NCBI RefSeq assembly: GCF_040253635.1
Contig: NZ_JBEJGX010000003.1
Span: 682,001-746,000 of the forward strand
Reading direction: 5' to 3'
DNA: 64,000 bases
DNA from: Streptomyces sp. Edi2
Lineage (GTDB): Bacteria > Actinomycetota > Actinomycetes > Streptomycetales > Streptomycetaceae
The notes beneath the pieces are model-generated. The model was not told the DNA's origin. It made no database searches and saw nothing but the letters and a program-made list of their open reading frames with translations. Shown piece after piece: positions 55,493 through 64,000 of the stretch. Numbering within the stretch: the stretch's first letter is position 1; each line of letters opens with the position of its first letter. A program made the position numbers and the translations under genes.

Positions 55493-55510
55493 GTCTACAA
55501 CACTGTAGAC
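55493..55510. promoter_or_regulatory. Palindromic operator, BlaI/MecI-like
   Basis: GTCTACA-ACAC-TGTAGAC, perfect 7-bp arms with a 4-bp spacer. TACA-N4-TGTA cores are typical of BlaI/MecI-family repressors. It lies just upstream of a strong AGGAGGGGGG ribosome-binding site at 55515-55525. No blaI gene is in the window. Confidence 0.55.
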
Positions 55511-55533
55511 GACCAGGAGGGGGGAACCGCCCC

Positions 55534-55761
55534 ATGGCCGATGCGCAGGCGCAGGCACAGGCGCAGGCACACCGTCGCCCTGCGGGCACGCTTCCCGGCC
55601 CGTGGGCGCACCGGGAGGCGAAGGTTCCCACAGCATTGTGGGCCACCGGCCCCCGCCGGCTCACACCAGGAGCGCCACCCGGCACCGGTAGGGTCCTCCA
55701 CCCGTCCCGCGCCAGCACACATGAGGAGCCAGGATGCCGCTTACCACGATCGTCACAGTGA
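55534..55761 (+). CDS. Possible small ORF downstream of the operator
   Basis: 75 codons, ATG at 55534 with AGGAGGGGGG nine or more bases upstream. It begins with MADAQAQAQAQAH, encoded by a GCGCAGGCACAG-type repeat, and continues as a Pro/Arg/Gly-rich sequence without a known domain. The good ribosome-binding site next to the palindrome supports translation; the composition speaks against a conserved protein. It overlaps the leader ORF at 55734. Confidence 0.25.
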   Translation: MADAQAQAQAQAHRRPAGTLPGPWAHREAKVPTALWATGPRRLTPGAPPGTGRVLHPSRASTHEEPGCRLPRSSQ

Positions 55762-55826
55762 TCGCCCCCACCACCACGGCGAGAAGGGCCCGACGGCCGA
55801 CCGACCGCTGGGAGGCCGTGTCGTGA
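55734..55826 (+). CDS. Possible 30-residue leader peptide
   Basis: ATG at 55734 with GAGGAG about 8 bases before; it reads MPLTTIVTVIAPTTTARRAR and on to TGA at 55824-55826. The stop overlaps the GTG start of the acyltransferase (GTGA), a coupling seen in true operons. Thr/Ile/Val richness recalls amino-acid leader peptides, but I see no terminator/antiterminator pair. It may instead be a translational coupling cistron. Confidence 0.4.
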   Translation: MPLTTIVTVIAPTTTARRARRPTDRWEAVS

Positions 55827-57016
55827 CCCCTCCCTCCCACTCCTCCGCCGCCTCCGCCTCCACCCTGCAGGACGACGATCAGCCGGCCTCCGCCGAGCGG
55901 ACCGCCGTCCCCACCCGCTCTCCCGCCCGCCCCCGTGCCGGCGCCCCGGGCATCACCCCGGACGAGTCGGCGCCACCACCCCCGGCCAAGCACCGCGACG
56001 CGTTCTTCGACAACGCCAAATACCTGGCGATCGTGCTGGTGGCACTGGGCCACGCCTGGGAACCGCTGTATGCGGGCAGCCGGAGCGCGGCCGCGCTCTA
56101 TATCTTCGTCTACGCGTTCCACATGCCCGCCTTCACTGTCATATCCGGGTACTTCTCCCGCAGTTTCGAGATGCGGCGGAACCAGCTGCAGCGGCTGGTC
56201 ACCGGCGTCGCCGTCCCGTACATCGTTTTCCAGACGGCCTACTCGGCGTTCCGGTACTGGGCCGGCGACGTGCCGAGCTTCTCGGTCGACCTGACGGACC
56301 CCTGGTTCCTCACCTGGTTCCTGGTCGCCCTGTTCCTCTGGCGGCTCACCGCCCCGCTGTGGCGGATCGTCCGGTGGCCGGTGCCCCTGGCCCTGGCGAT
56401 CGCCCTGGCAGCCTCGGTTTCCCCGGATCTCGGCAGCGGCCTGGACCTGCAGCGGGTCCTGCAGTTCCTGCCGTTCTTCGTCCTGGGCATGTGCCTGAAG
56501 CCGGAACACTTCCAGCTCGTGCGCCGCCGGGCGGCGCGGAGGGCCGCCGTGCCCGTTCTCGTGGCCGCACTGGCCTTCGCCTACTGGGCCGTGCCGCGCA
56601 TGAACGACGCATGGTTCTACCACACCGACAGCGCACAGCATCTGGGCGTGCCGTGGTGGTGCGGGGTCCTGATGCAACTGGCCATGTTCGGCTGCTCAAT
56701 GGTCCTCACGGCCTGCTTCCTGGCCTGGGTGCCCGGCCGCCGGATGTGGTGCACCGTACTGGGCGCCGGCACGCTCTACGGCTACCTGCTGCACGGCTTC
56801 CTGGCCAAGGCCTCCCGCTGGTGGGACTGGTACGACGCCGACTGGGTCCACACCCCGTGGGGCGCCATCACCATCACACTCCTCGCCGGGGTGATCGTGA
56901 CGCTGCTGTGCACCCCGCCGGTCCAGCGCGCCCTGCGCTTCGTCATGGAGCCGAAGATGACGTGGGCCTTCAGGAAGGAGCCCCCGCTCGGCGCCCGGCA
57001 GGGCCGTACGACCTGA
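55823..57016 (+). CDS. Membrane acyltransferase (acyltransferase-3 family)
   Basis: 397 residues from GTG at 55823, with GGAGG 7 bases upstream. About 55 hydrophilic residues, then the acyltransferase-3 core: RDAFFDNAKYLAIVLVALGHAWEPL, AFHMPAFTVISGYFSRSF, and about ten membrane helices, ending with a basic tail. The His in LGHAW and the Arg in FSRSF are the usual conserved positions. Fucose-4-O-acetylase-like members modify sugars of cell-surface polymers or natural products; substrate unknown. May be coupled to the leader ORF. Confidence 0.87.
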   Translation: MTPPSHSSAASASTLQDDDQPASAERTAVPTRSPARPRAGAPGITPDESAPPPPAKHRDAFFDNAKYLAIVLVALGHAWEPLYAGSRSAAALYIFVYAFHMPAFTVISGYFSRSFEMRRNQLQRLVTGVAVPYIVFQTAYSAFRYWAGDVPSFSVDLTDPWFLTWFLVALFLWRLTAPLWRIVRWPVPLALAIALAASVSPDLGSGLDLQRVLQFLPFFVLGMCLKPEHFQLVRRRAARRAAVPVLVAALAFAYWAVPRMNDAWFYHTDSAQHLGVPWWCGVLMQLAMFGCSMVLTACFLAWVPGRRMWCTVLGAGTLYGYLLHGFLAKASRWWDWYDADWVHTPWGAITITLLAGVIVTLLCTPPVQRALRFVMEPKMTWAFRKEPPLGARQGRTT

Positions 57017-57312
57017 CGGGGGCCGTACAACCTGACGGGGGATGAGGGGCGGGGCGGCGCTCAGCTGGGCTTACGAGCGGTGGACGCCTCCTGCCGGTTC
57101 ACCTCAGGCCCCCGGCGCACCCGTAGTGGCGGTGGCCGGGGGCGTGGGCCGGGGGCGGCAGAAGTGGCCGGGGCTCCAGTGCCCCCCACGGCCCCCGACC
57201 GCCCCCGTGGCCCCGATGGCCCCCATGGCCCCGGCGGATAGCATCAGTACTGTTGGCGTAGCTCATACGTGCGGTGGTGGCTCACCTCGGGCCGACCGAA
57301 TGCTGATGTGAC

Positions 57313-59019
57313 GTGATCGGAAGTGCCTGCCAGATGGCCAGCAGCCCCATGAGCCCAGGCCACCCGGATCCAGCAGAGGCGCCGGCCATGGAACCAGCCG
57401 CGGCGGCATCGCCACCCCCGACCGGGATCAGCCTGCGCCAGCTGCTGATGTCGCTGGGTGAGCCCCTGGTGGAGCTGCAGGCCGCGCCCGCCGGGCTGGA
57501 CGTCGAAATCCGCAGCGTCGCGCTGCTGGACCCCGAGGATCCGCCGATCACCCACCCCGGCGAGCTGGTGCTCGCCATAGGCGCCCGCGGCCGCGCCGCC
57601 TTCCCCGCGCTGCGGGCCGGCGGGCGTGACGGCGCCGCTGCCGTCGCGGTCAAGCTGGACACTCCCGGACAGGCCGCGGCGCTCAGCGCGACCGCCGTCG
57701 AGGCGGGCATCGCGCTGCTGTCCGTCCGGAGTGAGGCGCGCTGGGAGCAGGTGGACGCGCTGGCCCGCGCGGCATTGGAGAGTGTGCCGCAGGGACGCCC
57801 CGGCGAGGGCCCCGAGGAAGGCGACCTCTTCTCGCTCGCCCAGACCACCGCCGTCCTGACCGGCGGCATCGTCAGCATCGAGGACACCGCCAACCGCGTG
57901 CTGGCCTACTCCCGCTCCACCGACTCCGACGAGGTCGACGACCTGCGGCGGCTGTCCATCCTGGGCTGGCAGGGTCCGGAGGCGTATCTGGCGCGGCTGC
58001 GGAAGTGGGGCGTCTTCCAGCGGCTGCGCGCCTCCGACGAGGTGATCTGCATCGACAGCCACCCCGAGCTGGGGATTCGCCGGCGACTCGCGGTGGCCAT
58101 CCGGTCCGGGGAGCGGCAGCTGGGCACCATCTGGGTGCAGGAGGGCTCGGTGCCGCTGACCGAGCACTCGGACCAGGCGCTGCTGGGTGCGGCCCGGGTC
58201 GCCGCGCTCCACCTCGTACGCCGCCGCCGGGAGCTCTCCGCGGACCTGACGCTGACCCGGACACTGGCGGCCGGGCTGCTGGAGGGCAGCACCGGGCCCC
58301 AGCCGCTGGCGAGCCACCTGGCCCTGGACGCGGCCCGCCCGGCCGCCGTCCTGGGCTTCTCGTACGGGACCGCCGAGGCCGCCCCGCCGGAGCTGACCCG
58401 CTCCGAGGTCAGCAACCTGATCTCGGTACACACCGCGGCCCGGCACCGCAGCGCCCTGGTCACCCAGGTCGATGGGCGGATTTATGTGCTGCTGCCGCAG
58501 CTGCCGCGCAGCATCGACACCGGCACGCTGCGCGGCTGGGGGCAGGCGATCACCGAGGCCGCAGGCCGGCATCTGGGCATACCGCTGCGCGGTTCCATCG
58601 GCTGCATCGTGCCGGGGCTCGGCGAGGTTCCCGAATCACGGCGGGAGGCGGACCGGATCCTCGACGCCATGGTGAGCGCCGGCGTCGCCACCACGGTCGC
58701 CGCGCTGCCGGACATCCAGGCCGAGGTGCTGGTCAGCGAGGTGCTGACGCTGCTCTCCGTGCACCCGGAGATGCGCGACCCCCGGCTGACCGCCCTGGTC
58801 ACTCACGACAGCCGGAGCCAGGGGCAGTTGGCCGAGTCGGTCCTCGCTTTTCTGAACGCCTTCGGTGACGTACGGGCCGCCGCCACCGAGCTGCATGTGC
58901 ACCCCAACACGTTGCGCTACCGGATCCGCCGCGCCGAGGAGTTGACCGGCCTCGACCTCAGCCGTCCGGATCAGCGACTGCTGGCGATGCTCCAGCTGCG
59001 ACTGCCGCCCGCTCCCTGA
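57313..59019 (+). CDS. PucR-family transcriptional regulator
   Basis: 568 residues. The N-terminal purine-catabolism PucR domain (~40-170, LRQLLMSLGEPLVELQAAPAG, HPGELVLAIGARG), a central GGDEF-like/CdaR region (~310-460, ALSHVLPLGC-like VLGFSYGTAEA, GSIGCIVPGLGEVPESRREADRIL), and the C-terminal PucR helix-turn-helix (RAAATELHVHPNTLRYRIRRAEELTGLDL). Regulators of this type act on purine, amino-acid or carbon metabolism. Start uncertain: an internal ATG at 57388 (MEPAAAASP) is equally plausible. The 296 bp before it are G+C-rich with repeated ATGGCCCC, no gene seen. Confidence 0.92.
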   Translation: MIGSACQMASSPMSPGHPDPAEAPAMEPAAAASPPPTGISLRQLLMSLGEPLVELQAAPAGLDVEIRSVALLDPEDPPITHPGELVLAIGARGRAAFPALRAGGRDGAAAVAVKLDTPGQAAALSATAVEAGIALLSVRSEARWEQVDALARAALESVPQGRPGEGPEEGDLFSLAQTTAVLTGGIVSIEDTANRVLAYSRSTDSDEVDDLRRLSILGWQGPEAYLARLRKWGVFQRLRASDEVICIDSHPELGIRRRLAVAIRSGERQLGTIWVQEGSVPLTEHSDQALLGAARVAALHLVRRRRELSADLTLTRTLAAGLLEGSTGPQPLASHLALDAARPAAVLGFSYGTAEAAPPELTRSEVSNLISVHTAARHRSALVTQVDGRIYVLLPQLPRSIDTGTLRGWGQAITEAAGRHLGIPLRGSIGCIVPGLGEVPESRREADRILDAMVSAGVATTVAALPDIQAEVLVSEVLTLLSVHPEMRDPRLTALVTHDSRSQGQLAESVLAFLNAFGDVRAAATELHVHPNTLRYRIRRAEELTGLDLSRPDQRLLAMLQLRLPPAP

Positions 59020-59205
59020 GCGCGAGCAGGACGGCAGAGTCGCGGTCGGCCCGCCCCTCTCCCCGCCGGGGCCCGCTGTGCCCGCTCGCCACCCTCACCG
59101 CCTGCGAGGTAAGCGCCCCGCCCGCCCCCAGATCGCACAGACCGCCCTTAGTCCACAATTCTCCTAAACTGGGCGATATTGCTCCATTGAGCTGACAGGC
59201 TGGCG

Positions 59206-61683
59206 ATGATGACCTCGGAGAATGCCGTGCCGGGCGGGTCGGGCCGCGCGTGGGACATGGCGAAGGCGGCCACGGCCGAACTGGACCGACAGGGGCGGGT
59301 CATCGCGTGGACCCGGGCGGCGGAGCGGCTGCTCGGCTATCCCTCCGAGGAGATCCTGCACCGTCCCGCGGCGGAGCTGCTGGCGATACCCGGCGACGAG
59401 GCGCGGGTGGCCGCCGTGGCCCGGTGGTGCCGTTCGGGGGACGGCTGGGGCGGGTCGGTCGCGGCCCGTCACCGGGACGGCCGGGATCTGCAGCTGGCAG
59501 TGCAGGTCACACCGCTTCTCGACCGCACCGGCCAGGAACGGTGGTCCGTTCTCGCACTGGAGGAGTGGCGGGTGCCGGGCGGCGGTGTGAACCAGTTGAT
59601 GCTCGAACCGTTCCTGGCGCATGCGCCGGTCGGCATGGCGGTGCTGGACACCGGTCTGCGGTACGTCTGGGTCAACGAGGTGCTGGAGCGCCTGATCCCG
59701 CTCGACCGGCGGCTGGGAAAACGGGTGGCGGAGGTGCTGCCGAAGCTGGAGGCCGAGGCGTTCGAGGAGCGGATGCGACGGGTCCTGAAGACCGGGGCGC
59801 CGGTGATGGACTATGAATTCCGCAGCCCCACGTACGCGGACCCCCACCAGGAGCGCGCCTACTCGGCGTCGTTCTTCGGGCTGGAGGATCCCCAGGGCCG
59901 GCGCATCGGCCTGTGGTACATGGTCATCGACGTCACCGAACGCTGGCGGGCGCAGGAACGCCTGGCGCTGCTGAACGACGCCAGTGTGCGGATCGGCAGC
60001 ACGCTGGATGTCACCCGGACCGCACAGGAACTGGCCGATGTCGCCGTGCCGGCGCTCGCCGATTTCGTCGCCGTCGACCTGCTGGATTCGGTCCTGCGGG
60101 GTGCCGAGCCGGTTCCCGGGCCGGTCGACAACACCCCCACCATGCGCCGCTCCGGCCAGCAGTCGGTGCACGAGGGCTGCCCGGAGGCCGGGCTGGCCGT
60201 GGGGGAAGCCGTCCAGCGTTCCCCCACGTCGCCCATCGCCCGCTGTCTGCTCAAGGGCGAATCCCTCGTGGAGCCGGTACTGGACTTCGCCACCAGCTCC
60301 TGGGTCACCGAGGACCCGGTACGGGCCGCGGTGATCCGCGCCTTCGGATTCCGCTCGGTGATGGTGGCGCCGGTCCAGGCCCGGGGCATCACCCTGGGCG
60401 CGGCGACGTTCTTCCGCTCCCGCCGTCTGGGTCCCTTCGTGGCGGACGACGTCCGGCTCGCCGAAGAGTTGGTGGCCCGGGCTGCGGTGTGTGTCGACAA
60501 TGCCCGCCGCTTCACCCGCGAGCGCGCCGCGGCCCGGGTGATGCAGCAGAATCTGCTGCCGCACGAACTGACCGGCGGATCCGCCCTGGAGGTGGCGTCG
60601 TGGTACTTCCCCGCGGACGCGCCGAGCGGAGTGGGGGGCGACTGGTTCGATGTGATTCCGCTGTCCGGGGCGCGGGTCGCCCTGGTGGTCGGGGATGTGG
60701 TCGGGCACGGCATCAACGCCGCGGCCACGATGGGGCGGCTGCGTACCGCCGTACGCACCCTGGCCAACCTGGACCTGCCGCCCGATGAACTGCTGGCCCG
60801 GCTGGACGACCTGGTCATCGGCCTGGTGAAGACGCAGGGCACCGACCCGGCGGCGGACGCCGGGAACCCGAGCGTGGCCTCGACGTTCATGGGGGCCACC
60901 TGTCTGTACGCCGTGTACGACCCGGTCAGCAGGCGGTGCAGCATGGCGCGCGCCAGCCATCTACCGCCGTTGTTCGTCGGCCCTGACGGCGCTGTGGACT
61001 GCCCCGAACTGCCCGCGGGACCGCCGCTCGGCCTCGGGACGCTGCCCTTCGAGTCCGTCGACCTGGAGCTGGCCGAGGGCAGTCTGATCGCGCTCTACAC
61101 CAACGGACTGATCGAGACCTGCGACCGGGACATCGGCGTCGGGCTGTCCCGGCTGAGCAACGCCCTCGCGGTGCCCGGGCGGACGCTGAAGGACATCGGC
61201 GGACATGTCATCAAGGCGCTGATGACCGGACCGCCGTCCGATGACGCCGCGCTGCTGCTCGCCCGGACCCACGCCCTCGACGCGCACCAGGTCGCCTCCT
61301 GGGACCTGCCCACCGACCCGGCCGTGGTCGGCACCGCCCGTGTGCTCGCCGGGCGGCAGCTGTCCGAGTGGGGCATGGACGAGTTGCAGTTCACCACGGA
61401 GCTGATCGTCAGCGAACTGGTCACCAACGCCATCCGCCACGGCACCGGACCGATCACGCTGCGCCTGATCCGGCAGGACGCCCTGATCTGCGAGGTCTCC
61501 GACGCCAGCAGCACCTCGCCGCGGCTGCGCCATGCCCGGACCACCGACGAGGGCGGGCGCGGGCTGTTCATCGTCGCGCAGGTCACCCGGCGCTGGGGCA
61601 CCCGCTACACCCCCACCGGCAAGATCATCTGGACCGAGCAGAGCATGCCGTCCGAGGCCGGATCCCCCGCCGGGGAAGACTGA
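59206..61683 (+). CDS. PAS-GAF-SpoIIE phosphatase with anti-sigma kinase domain (3)
   Basis: 825 residues. Two PAS domains (~15-120 and ~130-255, AELDRQGRVIAWTRAAERLLGYPSEEI; LAHAPVGMAVLDTGLRYVWVN), a GAF (~265-435, FRSVMVAPVQARGITLGAATFFRS), SpoIIE/PP2C (~445-690, QQNLLPHELTGG, GVGGDWFDVIPL, VVGDVVGHGINAAATMG, DDAALLLAR) and a C-terminal HATPase like RsbW (~700-815, TTELIVSELVTNAIRHGTG, GGRGLFIVAQVTRRWG). It thus joins phosphatase and anti-sigma kinase in one chain, as in several streptomycete sensors. The start could be ATG 59206 or 59209. Confidence 0.9.
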   Translation: MMTSENAVPGGSGRAWDMAKAATAELDRQGRVIAWTRAAERLLGYPSEEILHRPAAELLAIPGDEARVAAVARWCRSGDGWGGSVAARHRDGRDLQLAVQVTPLLDRTGQERWSVLALEEWRVPGGGVNQLMLEPFLAHAPVGMAVLDTGLRYVWVNEVLERLIPLDRRLGKRVAEVLPKLEAEAFEERMRRVLKTGAPVMDYEFRSPTYADPHQERAYSASFFGLEDPQGRRIGLWYMVIDVTERWRAQERLALLNDASVRIGSTLDVTRTAQELADVAVPALADFVAVDLLDSVLRGAEPVPGPVDNTPTMRRSGQQSVHEGCPEAGLAVGEAVQRSPTSPIARCLLKGESLVEPVLDFATSSWVTEDPVRAAVIRAFGFRSVMVAPVQARGITLGAATFFRSRRLGPFVADDVRLAEELVARAAVCVDNARRFTRERAAARVMQQNLLPHELTGGSALEVASWYFPADAPSGVGGDWFDVIPLSGARVALVVGDVVGHGINAAATMGRLRTAVRTLANLDLPPDELLARLDDLVIGLVKTQGTDPAADAGNPSVASTFMGATCLYAVYDPVSRRCSMARASHLPPLFVGPDGAVDCPELPAGPPLGLGTLPFESVDLELAEGSLIALYTNGLIETCDRDIGVGLSRLSNALAVPGRTLKDIGGHVIKALMTGPPSDDAALLLARTHALDAHQVASWDLPTDPAVVGTARVLAGRQLSEWGMDELQFTTELIVSELVTNAIRHGTGPITLRLIRQDALICEVSDASSTSPRLRHARTTDEGGRGLFIVAQVTRRWGTRYTPTGKIIWTEQSMPSEAGSPAGED

Positions 61684-61872
61684 GCCCGGATCACCGGATC
61701 ACCGGGTCACCGGAGGACCGGGCCGGGCTCAGCGTCAGTGGCGAGCCGGGCCGGGCTCAGTGGCGGGCCGGGCGGGCGCCTCAGGTACGCGAACGGGCCG
61801 GGCGTTCAGGAGCGCGACGGGGTCCGGAGCCTCAGGACACGACCGGACGGAGCGCGGCCGGGGTGCCGCGCC

Positions 61873-63504
61873 TCACCCCGGGCCCGGCACGCTGCGGGCC
61901 GGGACTCGTTCGCCCTCGCCGGAGACATGTCCGCAGTCGTCCCCGGCCGCGACGGGCCGGCCGACGAGACCGCGCCCCGGCAGGTCGACGTAGTCGCAGT
62001 CGGCATCGGCCACGACGCGTCGGGGCGCGGCGCCGGACGGGCAGGCCGTGAGATGGGCGGACACGAAAGCCGCGCTGGTCCTGGTGATATCGCGGGTCAG
62101 CCCGAGGGGCAGCAGCGAGCGGGTCTCCGCGATCGCCTCGTCCTCCCCGGCCCGCAGCACCACCCGGACCTCCGGTGCCACACCGTGGGCGGCGACCGCG
62201 ACGGCGATGTTGTCGAGCTCATGGGAGCCGACGGCGGCAAGCGCCCGTGCCCGCGCCAGTCCGAGCCGCGCCAGCACCGCACGGTCCTCGCCGTGCGCCA
62301 GCACCACGGGTATCCCCATCGACCGGGCGAGACGCAGGTTCGGGGCGGTGGGCTCGCGCTCGACACCGATGACGGGCACCCCCAGCTGCCGCAGTGTCTG
62401 GCACAGCCGCAGCCCCACCTGCCCAAGCCCCACCACGATGACGTGACCGGCACGGGGCAGCACCCGCGGCCCCAGGACGCCGACCAGCCGGGGCCCGAAC
62501 AGCCGGTCGACGATGCCCGCGGTCAGCAGCGCGGTGAACCCCACCGTCACCAGCATCGCCACGGCGGAGATCACCTCGTACACGGGATGGCCGGGATGCG
62601 GCGCCGCAGGCCCCACCCCGGCGACGACCCGGGCGGCCTCCAGGAAGGCGGTGCTGGCCGGCTGGTGGAACACGCCGACCAGCCACATCCAGTCCGCGGC
62701 CAGTACGGCGACGATCCCCAGCAGCCCGATGAGCAGCAGGCGGGCGTCCGCGTCATGGGGCTGCAACTGCCCCCTCAGCCGCCCGAGCAGCGCGCGCCGC
62801 CGGGCGCCCGTGCTCGCCCGCCACGCCGTCTCCACCAGCTGTTCCCCGGGCCGCCTGACCTCCACCGCACGCCGGACCGCCACCGCACCGTGCCCGTCGT
62901 CCCATACGGCCAGGGCGTCGGGGTCCACACACAGTCCGGCCAGCGTCGGCGCCAGGAGGTCGGCGGGCGAGACCGGCACACAGTCGCGCAGCAGCAACCT
63001 GAGCTGCTGTGCCACGGTGCGGTCGAAAACGGTGACGACGATCCGGACGGTGTCGCAGACGTGGCGTACCGCGAGCGCGTAGCGCAGTGCGGACAGGTCG
63101 TCGCCCACGAGGACGGCCACCCCGGCCGGCCGTGCGGCGAGCGCCCGGCGCAAGTCCTGGTCGTCCGGTGCGGCGAGGTGGTCGACCGGGTGTCCGCTCT
63201 CCTCCAGGGAGGCGCAGACCCGGCGCGCCAGCGTCGTGGCCCCGATCACCACGGTCCCGGGGGCCCGGCCCGCCGGGCCGGTGGCCGGATTCATCCCGGG
63301 CGCTTCGGCCTCGTCTTCGGCCCCGCGCCCCGGACGTTCCGGTGCCGCCCCGTGCTCCGGCGGCTCCCCCGCGGGAGCGTCACCGCGGGGTTCACCTGGC
63401 GTTACGTCCCCGGACCCGCTGCCGTCGTCCCCCACTGATGGAGTGGCGGGCACAGCGTGCGGCGGGGCGGTACGGGTCTGTCGGGCGGAGGGAAGGGTGG
63501 CCAT
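61873..63504 (-). CDS. TrkA/K-channel-like NAD-binding membrane protein
   Basis: 543 residues, ATG at 63504 with AGGGGA upstream. About 80 disordered residues; Rossmann domain 1 (~82-215, GTVVIGATTLARRVCASLEESG); two membrane helices (LLLIGLLGIVAVLAADWMWLV and ISAVAMLVTVGFTALLTAGIVD); then a second RCK domain (~345-500, HVIVVGLGQVGLRLCQTLRQLGVPVIGVERE). The order is that of RCK-regulated K+ channels, but the segment between the helices has AGVGPA rather than TVGYGD, so ion selectivity is doubtful. It converges on phosphatase 3. Confidence 0.82.
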   Translation of the reverse strand: MATLPSARQTRTAPPHAVPATPSVGDDGSGSGDVTPGEPRGDAPAGEPPEHGAAPERPGRGAEDEAEAPGMNPATGPAGRAPGTVVIGATTLARRVCASLEESGHPVDHLAAPDDQDLRRALAARPAGVAVLVGDDLSALRYALAVRHVCDTVRIVVTVFDRTVAQQLRLLLRDCVPVSPADLLAPTLAGLCVDPDALAVWDDGHGAVAVRRAVEVRRPGEQLVETAWRASTGARRRALLGRLRGQLQPHDADARLLLIGLLGIVAVLAADWMWLVGVFHQPASTAFLEAARVVAGVGPAAPHPGHPVYEVISAVAMLVTVGFTALLTAGIVDRLFGPRLVGVLGPRVLPRAGHVIVVGLGQVGLRLCQTLRQLGVPVIGVEREPTAPNLRLARSMGIPVVLAHGEDRAVLARLGLARARALAAVGSHELDNIAVAVAAHGVAPEVRVVLRAGEDEAIAETRSLLPLGLTRDITRTSAAFVSAHLTACPSGAAPRRVVADADCDYVDLPGRGLVGRPVAAGDDCGHVSGEGERVPARSVPGPG

Positions 63505-64000
63505 GGAGTCCCCTTGCTCGTCGGCCGTCGGAAGGTGGCCGAACTCACGCTAGGGCGCCCGCGTCCCGAGGCATCTGTCCTGCTGACCAAGGGTTCACGG
63601 GGGACGTTGTCCGGCGGCACCAGCGGTCGCCCCGGCGGCCCGCGCCAGGGCCGGGGAGAGCGGCCGGTGAAGGCCACTCACCACCCATAGCCCCGGAGCG
63701 CGCGCCCCTTTTCCGCCAATCTTCATTGGCCTGACGTACAGCTCTCGCAGGGGAATTTGTCCCCTCTCACAAATACGCCGCCGCGCACCGCCACATACGC
63801 TTACGCAAATCCCAATCCGGACGTGATGCGGCTCACCTCCCACAAGGAGGGGCCGCGGCGCGGAGGGGCGATCAGCGCTCCCCCACCCGTGCAGGGCATC
63901 CGAAGGCAACGGCCCGCTCGTCGCGCCTTCGCTCTACGTCAGGGCCATGATCGCCGCCTGAGGGCACCCCGGCCTTGTCGTACGTCCGGCCACCGAGGCG
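63505..64000. other. Intergenic region at the right edge
   Basis: About 500 bp. No complete gene is supported. An A+T-richer part (63710-63800) probably holds the promoter of a rightward gene beyond the window and of the TrkA-like gene. AAGGAGGGG occurs at 63844 without a good start after it. Confidence 0.4.

Overview
The window is 64 kb of very G+C-rich actinobacterial DNA, almost certainly Streptomyces. Codons end in G or C, many starts are GTG or TTG, and genes often overlap by ATGA or GTGA. The gene content also fits: a streptomycete-type gas-vesicle cluster, a 2-methylisoborneol operon with a family 2B encapsulin, several SpoIIE-type phosphatases and a PucR regulator. All assignments come from reading the sequence; no search was run.

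Layout. 1-9.2 kb: the 3' part of dnaK and grpE, a strong terminator, then gvpO-A-F-G-Y-Z-J-L-S-K and a small membrane protein. 9.3-13.4 kb: a Tat-exported cholesterol-oxidase-like flavoprotein, a CapA-like protein and a secreted protein. 13.5-18.4 kb: a decayed HAD hydrolase, a membrane protein, and an ABC exporter with a two-component system. 18.5-24.4 kb: an accessory island with a frameshifted NTPase/TPR gene, a small orphan gene with an apparently leaderless promoter, a DUF3800 protein and a 764-residue protein with a possible ParB-like N-terminus. 24.5-29.1 kb: an EamA exporter divergent from a LysR regulator, an FhuF-like protein and an amidase.

29.3-37.1 kb is the most informative stretch. 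A gene for an RmlD-like sugar-nucleotide reductase is cut in two, with its 3' end at 29.1-29.3 kb and its 5' end at 37.1-37.8 kb. Between the halves lies a 7.8-kb element. It is bounded by CATAGC direct repeats and by inverted ends of the form TTCCCTG-N11-TGTTCA, and it carries two decayed tyrosine-recombinase genes at one end. Its cargo is a divergent lysR and an operon of quinone oxidoreductase, alpha/beta hydrolase and short-chain dehydrogenase. That dehydrogenase is itself split by a 2.2-kb insertion bounded by CTAG, made of an IS5-like fragment, a second dehydrogenase gene and an IS481-type element. Removing each insertion on paper restores both reading frames exactly.

38.1-41.6 kb: an operon of family 2B encapsulin shell, 2-methylisoborneol-synthase-like terpene cyclase and geranyl-diphosphate C-methyltransferase. 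It would make an odorant, probably with the cyclase packed inside a protein shell. 41.6-64 kb: chromosomal genes including an APC permease, a GNAT protein, three SpoIIE-type phosphatases, a PatB-like aminotransferase, a von Willebrand A protein pair, a DUF5685 protein with a cysteine-rich tail, UppP, an acyltransferase preceded by a possible leader peptide, a PucR regulator and a TrkA/K-channel-like protein.
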